From Aralia elata (Eukaryota > Streptophyta > Magnoliopsida > Apiales > Araliaceae), in contig CM068379.1 in assembly GCA_034770075.1 (NCBI GenBank), forward strand, positions 27,775,506 to 27,839,505: a stretch of DNA of 64,000 bases. Reading direction: 5' to 3'. The position numbers were made by a program, and so were the translations under genes. How positions within the stretch are numbered: the first letter of the stretch is position 1; each line of letters starts with the position of its first letter. Shown in pieces: positions 12,878 through 21,631 of the stretch. Under the pieces are notes generated by a model. It was not told the DNA's origin. It saw only the letters and a program-made list of their open reading frames with translations, and ran no database searches.

Positions 12878-13383
12878 ATGGGATATCCTAAAAAAAGCTT
12901 AGGGTATTATTTTTATCATCCTACTAATCAAAAGGTGTTTGTTGTGAAACATGTTGCCTTCTTAGAAAAAGAGTTTATCCTTGAAGGGGTCAGTGGGAGT
13001 AAGATATATCTTGAAGAAGTTCAAGAACCACAAAATACTACGGATCAAAGTCAGGTACCTGACCAAGTGGAAGAACGTAATGTACCACAACCTATTCGTA
13101 AATCTAGAAGAGTGCCGAAGATACCTGATAGGTATGGATTCATCAAAAAGGATGATGATGAGGTACGCATCCTATGTGATGATGATCTATTAACTTACGA
13201 AGAGGCTATGAGTAGTAAAGACTCAGAGAAATGGCTAGAAGCCATGAAATCTGAGATGGACTCCATGTATGAAAACCAAGTATGGACTTTGGTTTCACCA
13301 CCTGAGAGCATTAAGCCTATTGGATGCAAATGGGTCTTTAAGAGAAAGACTGGAGCGGACGACAAGGTAGAGACCTATAAGGC
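12878..13383 (+). pseudogene. copia RT N-terminal fragment
   Basis: An open frame carries the linker between integrase and RT (RKSRRVPKIPDRYGF) and the RT start (SEKWLEAMKSEMDSMYENQVWTLV, then IGCKWVFKRKTG and ETYKAR). The RT catalytic FVDD region is not present. The frame ends in duplicated sequence at 13405. Confidence 0.85.
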
Positions 13384-13408
13384 CCGACAAGGTAGAGACC
13401 TATAAGGC
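13360..13408 (+). repeat. 25-bp tandem duplication at the copia break
   Basis: Units 13360-13383 and 13385-13408 share CGACAAGGTAGAGACC followed by TATAAGGC. Sequence changes from copia to gypsy leader immediately after the second unit. Confidence 0.85.
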
Positions 13409-13500
13409 TTTTAAGGTTATCTTATGTGTATTAAGTATTTTACGAACTCAAAGATTATATCCTAAGGTATTTCCTAACTACCTTAGAGCTATAATCTACA

Positions 13501-13512
13501 GCTCTGATACCA
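13501..13512 (-). other. second primer-binding-site-like motif (copy A)
   Basis: A perfect minus-strand TGGTATCAGAGC preceded by AAAGTCACAGGT, which resembles an LTR 3' end plus spacer. Confidence 0.75.
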
Positions 13513-13679
13513 ACCTGTGACTTTCATGGTGCTTCAACCATAGCACCTCACAGTGGTACCCATCAGCTTGCCACCGACATCACGGCGTCCCCTACGGAGA
13601 GTCTGGCTTCGGTGCCTCCCTTTTTTACGGGTAGTCACCAGCGAGAGGCTCGGGGCTCTTTGCACTTACTGTGCTTATA

Positions 13680-13691
13680 GCTCTGATACCA
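13680..13691 (-). other. LTR-adjacent primer-binding site (copy A)
   Basis: A perfect minus-strand TGGTATCAGAGC, three bases from the LTR end at 13695. Confidence 0.8.
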
Positions 13692-15049
13692 TCCTGTGAC
13701 GCCCCGAAATCTTTACACTCCCTTGTAGCAGATCTGATGCTCACGCGAAACTATATAACTATAAATATCTAATAAAATATGACTTCTATCTATCCAAGGT
13801 TCACAGTATCCCATAACAGATAATAGTTCTCGTCAGAACGTTATCTGTGTTTGGATACCCTCACTTGGATGTATAGATTCATATCTTGTGGATACCTCTT
13901 TCATATCAATATTCCCTATCCATCTGACATTCACAGTATTAATGATAAGATTGTCCATAGAACTGAGGGGTGCATTCCGATAAAGATGACACCTTACCGG
14001 CGCTCATTAAGTGTAACCCCAGAGCTTATAGGACTTTCAACATCATTTAAATACCCTCGTTCAGATGTATAGTTCGTATAGATATTGTATCTAACTTAGT
14101 ACAACTATGCTAAATAAAACAAAGATCAGAGTATAACGCAATATATGAAATAAAGGATCATAATATATTACATATCATTTGGTTCGATTATATTGTTCTC
14201 AGTACTAAGTTATTACAACAAAAGCCTTTAAAAGACTTAGATTATTCAAAAGCAGTTAATAAAACTAGTAAACGTGTCCTTTCCCTTTATCTGTCCCAGA
14301 AGTGCTAGGGATATCATTTAAAGCTGCAAAGAAGATATGCGTAAGAATGAGCTACAAATGCTCAGCAAGTTCATTTGAAAATGTAAACACAATCTGTTTG
14401 ATTTGAAAGATGTCAGGTGATGTATAATTGATACTGAGGGTTCTGTACCGGAACCATATATTTCAAATTGTCCTGTCAGTCTTCAATGACTTAGAACCTC
14501 TTTGAGTTCGGATATCTGGTAGGTGATCAGCCTCACCAATATCCTAGGAGTATGCATATCATCCTACCACATTTTTGGTCAATTTAAGTTAATTGCCAAT
14601 ATTGGTCAATTCATTTAATTGCCAATTTAAACCTTATTTGAAGGTTTGTCGGACCACCTTCCATCCACGGTGTCCCTTTTACTAAGTATAGATGTCATAC
14701 CAAAATAATTTGGCTTGACACAATAAATTTAAGCTCAAACAATCAATAAATGATTCATTTCTTAAGTTATGCTGAACAAATAGCGATAACTTCATAACAA
14801 TTGATAGCAAGACATAAAAGAATTGCTTAAATGTAACAAGGTTCGGAGACTTGCCTGTGCGTAGCACGTTAAGTTTACGTTGTTTATCAACATTGGGTAG
14901 TCTATTTATGTCTATTCATATCAATAATAAACATTAGAATCTATAATAATACTTATCTAATTAAACTAGACAAGTTACACGAAGGTTCGATGTCGATTCG
15001 GTATCTCGGTCGCGTCATTAGATAGCTAAACACATAGGTTTATCAATAA

Positions 15050-15990
15050 AACTTCATTTGGAAGCTTAAATATTAGTTCACATAATTTAATTATTATTTA
15101 TAACACTTTTAGAAGCTTAATATTATTTTTAAATAATTTTTACAAGCTTAGAAATATTTTTAAATAATTTTACAAGCTTGAGAATATTTTTAAATGATTT
15201 AGTTATCATTTAGAATCTTCTTAAAACATTTACTATGTTATTTAAATGATTTATTTATCATTTAGAATAATTTTTATAAGCTTGGAAATATTTTTAAATA
15301 ATTTTACAAGCTTAGGAATATTTTTAAATGATTTAATTATCATTTAGAATATTTTTAAAACATTAAAATGTTATTTAAATAATTTATTTGTCATTTAGAA
15401 TATTTTTAGATACCTAAAATATTATTTAAATGATTTATTTATCATTTATAATATTTTTAGAACGATAGATTATTATTTAAATGATTTATTTATCATTTAT
15501 AATATTTTTAGAAAGATAGAATATTAATTAAATGATTTATTTTATCATTAATAATATTTTTAGAATTTATTTTATCATTTAAATGATGTAATTATTATTT
15601 ATAATAATTTTTAAAACTTAGTTTAATACTTAAATGATTTATTTATTATTTATAATATTATTAAATATTTAATATTTTATTTTAAATAATTTATTTATTA
15701 TTTAAAATAATTTTGGAAAGTTGGTAATATTTTTTAAATGAATTAACTATCATTTAAAATATTTTAAATACATTAATATCATTTTTAAATCATTTATTTA
15801 AAATATTTTATTAAATAATTTAATATTTAATTAAATTAAATAATTATATAAAAATATTTATCAGAATATATAAAAATATTAAATATAATTAAAAATGAAT
15901 TTTTTAATATTTATTATTAATTAATATGAATTTTTAATATTTATTTATAATTTTATATAATTTATTTAATTATTTTTATTAATTTTTATT
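15050..15990. repeat. AT-rich array of short hairpins in LTR copy A
   Basis: At least six copies of AAATGAT, a 6-7-nt spacer and ATCATTT occur at irregular 50-65-bp spacing, mixed with AATATTTTTA words. Each copy can fold into a 7-bp stem. Copy B has the same design at about 50510-51100. Confidence 0.7.
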
Positions 15991-15995
15991 AAAAA

Positions 15996-16021
15996 CCGTC
16001 GCAAAAGGCCTTTAGCGACGG
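15996..16021. repeat. 26-bp near-perfect palindrome
   Basis: The arms CCGTCGC and GCGACGG enclose AAAAGG/CCTTTA. A single A-A mismatch interrupts an otherwise complete inverted repeat. Related, diverged copies lie at 51116-51142 and 51183-51210. Confidence 0.85.
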
Positions 16022-16084
16022 ACTGCATATAAACTTAGTATTCTAGGTTTGGGAAGGAGAGTGTCGCTAAAGGTGCTCTTCATT

Positions 16085-16860
16085 GAAGAACAGCCGGTCA
16101 CGGTCGAGTAGGGATTTTTGACCGCAAATTAATTTCAGTTGGTTAATGTTTTGGGTTGGATTTTTGTTTGTTGTTATAGTAGGCATGACAAGGTATAACG
16201 ACATATGAAATTTAAGCATAAACAACATCAATTGATGCTAGATAATTCATGGTCAAACTACCTAGTTCATGCTGTTCTTGAAGTTTCTGGGTTGCCCAGA
16301 AACATGCTGGTCATGGTCGGTCAACCATGTTTGACCGTTAATAACTTTCATGGTCGTTATTTATTATGTGGTTTAATGATTCAAGGTTGTAGTATACATG
16401 GCATAGAACATGATTAAGCTAAGAAATAACATTTACAAACATCATATAAGCAAGATTAAAGGTGGTCAAATCTTGTAAGACAGCTGTCAGTTATACTTAG
16501 AATTTTCTGGGTTGCCCAGAATCAGCCATCCGTGAGCAGTCAACGGGTTTTGACCATTAATAACTTCTATCCTAGACTTTTTTTACTATTCTACCAATTG
16601 GATATTATAGTTAACATGGCATACTACATATACAAACTTTAAAACAGATCAAACGACCAATTTAAGCCGATCAAAATGACTGACAAAATAGCTTGTCAGA
16701 CCATTCTGGGCTGCCAAAGTCAGTTCATGTTTTTCATCAATTTTGACCATTTAAATTTTATGGATCCTTGTTTAACCAACCCAGATCACTAAATAACATG
16801 TTATTACATATCCTTAAACATTTAAACATAACATCTAACAAAGTTTTAAAGATCTAGTAT
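16085..16860. repeat. degenerate ~200-225-bp tandem repeat in LTR copy A
   Basis: Units begin near 16085, 16305, 16525 and 16723. Recurring landmarks are a GGTCAA...TTGACC inverted pair followed by TTAATAACTT, then ACATGGCAT, then a TTCTGGG...CCCAGAA inverted pair. Copy B shows the same series at 51240-51990. Confidence 0.75.
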
Positions 16861-17653
16861 AAAATTAGGGTTTTTGCACCTTTTTGAGCTTCTTTTGATT
16901 TGTGATCTTTGATTTTGTTCTTGCAATTGCAGAGGCTTATTTTGGCTTGATAAATAAGTGCTTAAGCTTCAAAAATTTCGTGGCCTAATGATCAGAATGA
17001 TGTTCTATTTATAGGAACTTCAAATTAGGGTTTTTAGGGTTTCTTTTCCAAATTTGGCCTCCACAAATATCTAGCCTTGATACTTGTGCTACTCTCATCT
17101 GATCCTAACCACCTACTTGTGCTGGAGTGTGTTGAGCACAAGCTTGCACACTCCTAGCTCAATTTCTATTGGTTTAAATTTTATTTTTGATTTATTTCCT
17201 TACTAATTAAAATTAGATTTTTGCTAATCATGTTTAGGATGTTTAATTATGTTTAGTAATACCTTAATTAAGGTTATATATCATAATTAAGATTTTATAT
17301 TTCATAAATTAGCATTTAGATAACATAATTAGAATTAGGGTTTCATAATTAGGGTTTAGGGTTTCCTAATTAGGGTTAGGGTTTCTTAATTCATAGATTA
17401 GGTTTTAAATCTTTCAATTAAGGTTTTAATCTAGATTAAATGATTCGTAGTTAATATTATAATTTATTACTTACAATCTAATTATCTCAATTAGGATTCT
17501 TGTGTAATAATTAGGATTTTGATTTACCAATTCGAACAACTTTTATTAATTAGGGTTTTCAAATTTAGGGTTTTTATTTTAGTTTAACATTTTAAACCCT
17601 AGTTAACATATTTTAGATTTTTATCAGTTAATATAATATTATATTAACTCCAA

Positions 17654-17787
17654 AGCACGACAAATCACTTCGTCATTTCTAAGCACGACACAGCAGCTTA
17701 CAAAAATAATTTGCCGAGACGCTTCCTAGTGAAATAGCTGGAAGCACGACAAATCATTTTGTCCGTTTTAGCACGACACAGCTGCTT
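17654..17787 (+). repeat. 89-bp-spaced direct repeat with AGCACGACA
   Basis: A 45-bp unit at 17654-17699 recurs at 17743-17787. AGCACGACA appears twice in each unit, four times in total. Confidence 0.8.
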
Positions 17788-17950
17788 GGTGAAAATTTTT
17801 TATTTGATCTAATTGTTAATAAAATACACAACCACATAATACCAAGTCAGATCATGAAAATTCATTTATTAAACACATAATTTACATATATAAATCTTAT
17901 TAGGGTTGCGACCGCGCCACTCCTAAGCATAAAAGCAGCGCGGCCGCGCC

Positions 17951-19336
17951 GTGCTGCAGAGAGACCAAGATGTTTTGTTTGTGATGTAGAGCATGATACA
18001 AGTGTGTTACCTTCTTATAAGCTTTATTAAGTGACAAGTGGTATGTTGGTATCGTCTAAGCACGTTACGAATATGTTGAACCAATGTTTAAACAGATTTT
18101 TGCAAATGGAACCTTTGAAATAAAGACAAAAACAATTATTTACGATATATGATGAATTGTTTTCATGGTATATATGGTTTAATGTATGTTGGTAAAACAC
18201 ATTCTTTATCATGAAGCAGTTGAATTAGTAGAATATGAAAACCGGTAATTGTGAATGAGTGGCTAACGAATATTTGTATATGAATGTATATAGGATATTT
18301 GTAGTAAAGTTAAGCACTAATCGTAAACTACTCGAAAGGCAAGTATTTTATCTCAATTCATTTTGTCTCTATGAAAGCAAGTTTCCTAATTTGGGAAATT
18401 TATTTACAAAGTTCTCATTTGCAAGTTATATATCTCATTCGAGTTCATATCTTGTTCAAGTTTAACTATTGATGACTCAGTTCAAATTGCATATAATTTT
18501 ATCTAATTATGAACTGTTACTTTGGGAAGCCTTCTGGCCTTTTGTTCCGGCTAGATACTAACGATGCGAATCGATAATCATTTGAATGCTTCAAATTCAT
18601 TGTACCTATTTAAAGTTTACCATTCCAAATTGTTTTGGTGCGGTCCCGCATGAATACTAAGATGAACAACCCGAATAACGGGGTAAAACTGATGTTGGGC
18701 ATATAGTCCCATTTACGCTTACGCGTTTAAATTTCATACTTGTGCATAATGTAGGGTACGAAAGGCTGATCACCTGGAGTACTTGTGGAGAATGTTTTAC
18801 AGTCTATTTGATTGTCAAAGCTTCTGATGGTTTTCGATGAATTAAAAACAATGTTCAGGGTTTCTGTACCCCTTAATATGCTATTAAAAATTCTGAAACT
18901 CTTGTCTTCAATATTCGACACTACTTCTTGATTATTCTTTCGGTTATAGAGAAATGTCAAACAGATGATTTTACTCTAGATATTCTTTACCATATTATTT
19001 TATATACTTGTTGGGCAATTTGTGCTCATTCATGCTTTAACATTTCAGTTAAGGGTGAGAAGGCAGAGGGCTCGGGCAAGGACAAGGGAAAAGCTAAGAT
19101 GAAAAATTGAGAGTTTATATTCTGTAACACGATAAATTTTCGCACCTGATGTATTGTAGTGATAAGCGCTAAGTTTAAGTTTAAGTTTAATTAAGGTTAT
19201 GTAAACCTGGGATTTTATTCAGATACTATTGTAATCATTATTATTATTTATTAAGCCTGTTTAGTTAGATAATGGTGTTGATGTATCGTGAGCACCATAT
19301 CCTGTGTTTGATGCTACACGGATTTGGGGCGTCACA
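17951..19336 (+). repeat. 5' LTR of the plus-strand chromovirus (3' portion only)
   Basis: The right end GGATTTGGGGCGTCACA directly precedes the primer site. The left edge is uncertain because the sequence runs into the minus-oriented LTR copy A with no visible terminus. The short ORFs here (18027-18465 and 18727-19110) show no motif, and the stretch is otherwise AT-rich and non-coding. Confidence 0.6.
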
Positions 19337-19339
19337 GGT

Positions 19340-19351
19340 TGGTATCAGAGC
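19340..19351 (+). other. primer-binding site 1 (tRNA-iMet type)
   Basis: A perfect TGGTATCAGAGC, three bases after the LTR end ...GCGTCACA. Confidence 0.85.
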
Positions 19352-19700
19352 TATAAGCACGAATGTTGTGAAGAGCCTCGAGCCTCTCGCTGGTGATTGC
19401 CCATAAAAAGGGGAGGCACCGAAGCCAGACTCTCCGTAGGGGACGCCGTGAAGTCGGTGGCAAGCTGATAGGTACCACTGTGAGGTGCTATAGTTGAAGC
19501 ACCATGAAAGTCACAGGTTGGTATCCAAGCTGAAGGTTATAAACCTTAGTTGGGAGAACCTTAGATTATAGCCGTAAAAAAAATTAGTGGAGATAGAAAG
19601 AGATGAACTCACATAGAGTTTAAAGTGTTGAGTCTAGTTACTTTTACTAATAAAAAAATGTTTTTGATATACTAATCTAGTTATTTGTTTTAATTGTAGG
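19352..19700 (+). other. leader of the plus-strand chromovirus
   Basis: It holds the 179-nt block between the two primer-site motifs. That block contains a potential hairpin with arms GGTGCT and AGCACC just before the second site. The rest, up to the ATG at 19701, is non-coding. Confidence 0.7.
19519..19530 (+). other. primer-binding-site-like motif 2
   Basis: TGGTATCCAAGC preceded by AAAGTCACAGGT and followed by TGAAGGTTATAAACC. That downstream context matches what follows the single primer site in element A (TATAGGTTATAACC). The spacing from site 1 is 179 nt, the same as in copy A (13501/13680). Confidence 0.75.
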
Positions 19701-20411
19701 ATGTCAGGAGAAGAGGAGATTAGAGATATCCATGTGGTTAGTGAGCAGTTAGTAGCAGCTGTACCTCCGCCCATAGCTGAGGCAGCAGCTGATTCAGACC
19801 CAGATGAGGACCCTGAGGAGGATCCTGAGGAAGAGGAGCCCGAGGAGGACTCTGAGGAAGCACTAGAGGATAGGCTGCTAGATGAGTTGATGGGCAGGAA
19901 CACGGAGTTGGACGATCGGGTTCATGAGTTAGAGGAACAGTATCAGGAAGAGACGGGGGCAGTGGTACTGCTCGGGGCATTGGTGCATCATCTGATGGTA
20001 AGGAACGCAGATCTGGCTGACAAGTTGCGTGCATCAGACCAGAAGGCAGATAGGTTGAGGGTAGAAAAGGAGGCCATCCAGTCCCACTTGGGAAATACGA
20101 TAAATGGATTGGAGGCGAGAGTTCAGGGTCTTCAAACAGACAAACAGTTTATTACCACCTACTGGAGGGATGAGATGAAAGGTCATGTTAGGGCTCAAGA
20201 TCAGAGGGATGAGTTAGAGCATGAGGTAAGGAATAAGAAGGTTAGGATAGATAGGATGCAGTACGCGTTTAGCTCAGCGCATGGCAGGTTCCAGCATAGG
20301 GTGTATCATTTTTCGCGTGAGGAGCACCGGTCTAGACACGCTATAAGTCGAGGGCTAGTTCTGGACATGGCAGACGAGGAGTATGAAGATGCTATGAAGA
20401 GGGGTCTTTGA
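19701..20411 (+). CDS. upstream coiled-coil ORF of a chromovirus, function unknown
   Basis: An uninterrupted 236-codon frame lies between the primer-binding site and gag; chromoviruses normally have no gene here. Residues 1-27 are MSGEEEIRDIHVVSEQLVAA followed by a proline-rich stretch. Residues 28-55 are almost entirely Asp/Glu. From about 55 to 185 the spacing of Leu, Val and Met with many Glu, Arg and Gln is typical of a long coiled coil (DELMGRNTELDDRVHELEEQ). The basic C-terminus contains HRVYHFSREEHRSRHAI. I see no membrane segment, zinc motif or enzyme signature. The minus-strand ORF at 59391-59828 sits in the same place in element F and shares the N-terminal I-D-x-x-V-x-E...P-I-A-x-E pattern and the NELxxxNxExxxxxxELEE pattern. 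The frame is open although gag-pol next door is full of stops. The function is unknown. Confidence 0.7.
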   Translation: MSGEEEIRDIHVVSEQLVAAVPPPIAEAAADSDPDEDPEEDPEEEEPEEDSEEALEDRLLDELMGRNTELDDRVHELEEQYQEETGAVVLLGALVHHLMVRNADLADKLRASDQKADRLRVEKEAIQSHLGNTINGLEARVQGLQTDKQFITTYWRDEMKGHVRAQDQRDELEHEVRNKKVRIDRMQYAFSSAHGRFQHRVYHFSREEHRSRHAISRGLVLDMADEEYEDAMKRGL

Positions 20412-20675
20412 GTTTATATTGCTATGAACTTTTTATTAGTGTCGTATTGAACGCTTATCTATTGATGTAAATATCTAAATTTCAGTCCTAAGTTAAGGGA
20501 TGTAAATGGCATTTAGCCATAAGATGTTGATGTACCTTGGTTTCATATTTTTTTTTCATATTAATAGAATGTGTTTATTTATATGTGTGATGTGATGATT
20601 AAACTTATATATAAGCTTTAAATGTTATAAGATTAAGTTGTGGGATGATAACATGTAAATTTTATTCATCAGAAA
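20412..20675 (+). other. spacer between upstream ORF and gag
   Basis: AT-rich and non-coding (264 bp). It separates the two ORFs, so they would need separate initiation or splicing; no clear splice sites were identified. Confidence 0.6.
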
Positions 20676-21631
20676 ATGCCAAGGGGAAGACGCCATCAAC
20701 AGACACCTGAAGAGTCAGTCAGTAATGCTGGGGATCAACCGAACCCCATGCAACAATTTGTAGACCTATTAGTTGGGGCACTTCAGAATCGGACCCCGAA
20801 TAATAATAATAACCTTCCGACGGCCCAAGTGGCAACCTTTAAGGACTTCAAAAGTGTGGGACCCCCTGAATTCAAAGGGACCACCAAACCCATCGAAGCC
20901 CAGTCATGGATCAAAGAAATCGAAAAGGCGTTTGCAATCGCCCGAGTAGGAGATGATCAGAAAACGATCTTCGCCACGTACATGCTGAAAGGTGAATCTA
21001 ACTTCTGGTGGGAGGCGAACCAGAACAGGGCTGAGAAGGTGTGATATCTTGGGAGAGGTTTAAAGAAGTCTTTTTCGAAAATTATTTTCCTGTGAGTATG
21101 CAGAGTCGCATGGAGATGCGATTTTTAGAGCTGAAGCAAGATGACATGACGGTACCCCAGTACGCCGCAAAGTGTAACGAGCTGGCGAGGTTTGCACCTC
21201 ATCAGGTCGACACTGAGGAAAGAAAGACAAGGAGGTTCGAGCAGAGCCTCAAGCCATGGTTGTATAGCAGACTTTCGGTGTTACAGATGAACAGCTTCAC
21301 TACTCTTCTGGAGAAGGCCATAATTGCTGAGGGCGAAAGTGAAGCCCTGATGAAATTCAACAAGGAAAAGAAGAAGAAGATTGAAGGAGGAAATAGAGGG
21401 GAAGGTAGTAGCAGTGGTAGCAAATGAAAGTGGAACAACAACAACAACAATAACAACAACAACCCAACAAGTTTTGGGGGTAAATCTGGTGATTCGAAGA
21501 AAAGAGCGGAGGCTTGCAAGGAGTATGGAAAGAGTCACTCAGGCGCTTGCCTAAAGGGAAAGAATGTATGCTTTAATTGCGGACAGGAGGGGCATATCTC
21601 TCCCAACTGCCCCGCACCAAAGAGGAATTGA
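20676..21631 (+). pseudogene. chromovirus gag, frameshifted
   Basis: It starts MPRGRRHQQTPEESVSNAGD. The capsid region carries GPPEFKGTTKPIEAQSWIKE, SNFWWEAN, SWERFKEVFFENYFP and LELKQDDMTV. An extra TG at about 21036-21040 shifts the frame between the two halves. The nucleocapsid has knuckles near 21510-21680: the first reads CKEYGKSHSGAC, where the second Cys is Tyr; then come CFNCGQEGHISPNC and CFNCGALDHQARNC. Stops interrupt at 21425 (TGA, probably CGA) and 21629 (TGA). The protein would coat the RNA genome in virus-like particles; this copy cannot make it in full. Confidence 0.88.

Larger units (their letters stand above)
9966..13383 (+). mobile_element. Ty1/copia element, degenerate and truncated in RT
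   Basis: The order is gag, protease, integrase, RT, which defines Ty1/copia. Neither LTR can be delimited. The left part (9966-10876) is non-coding, and the element breaks off at about 13383 inside the RT N-terminus, where a 25-bp tandem duplication marks the junction. Many stops are present, several explained by C-to-T changes. I do not assign a lineage. Confidence 0.85.
13409..13694 (-). other. gypsy leader with two primer-binding sites (copy A)
   Basis: Minus-strand chromovirus leader next to the LTR that starts at 13695. It contains TGGTATCAGAGC twice: at 13680-13691, next to the LTR end, and at 13501-13512. The 179-nt block between them matches the block between the two sites of the plus-strand element (19340 and 19519). 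No gag follows; the element is cut off at about 13409 against the copia remnant. Confidence 0.8.
13695..17950 (-). repeat. long gypsy LTR, copy A (minus orientation)
   Basis: It starts on the plus strand at TGTGACGCCCCGAAATC, the reverse complement of a chromovirus LTR 3' end. Its first ~3.3 kb match 49182-52080 (copy B). Inside are an AT-rich hairpin array (15050-15990), a 26-bp near-palindrome (15996-16021), four degenerate ~200-225-bp tandem units (16085-16860) and a duplicated AGCACGACA region (17654-17787). GC palindromes near 17908-17949 match the reverse complement of those at 26592-26642. The right end is not defined: no TGTAA-type terminus is seen before 19336. No gene is visible. 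Confidence 0.6.

Noticed and set aside
15050..15990. CRISPR-like array
   Set aside because: Repeats are degenerate, spacing is irregular and the spacers are themselves AT-repeat derived; the context is a plant LTR.
17330..17580. TTTAGGG-like words, possible interstitial telomere repeat
   Set aside because: The words are spaced by AATTA and do not form a tandem (TTTAGGG)n array; common in AT-rich plant DNA.
18727..19110. Two short ORFs before the plus-strand primer site
   Set aside because: Inside the LTR, no motif, length expected by chance.
19340..19351. tRNA gene at TGGTATCAGAGC sites
   Set aside because: Only the complement of the tRNA 3' end is present; no cloverleaf can be built, and the site borders an LTR.
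19738..20034. Minus-strand ORF opposite the upstream coiled-coil ORF
   Set aside because: Pro/Leu-rich shadow of acidic codons on the plus strand.
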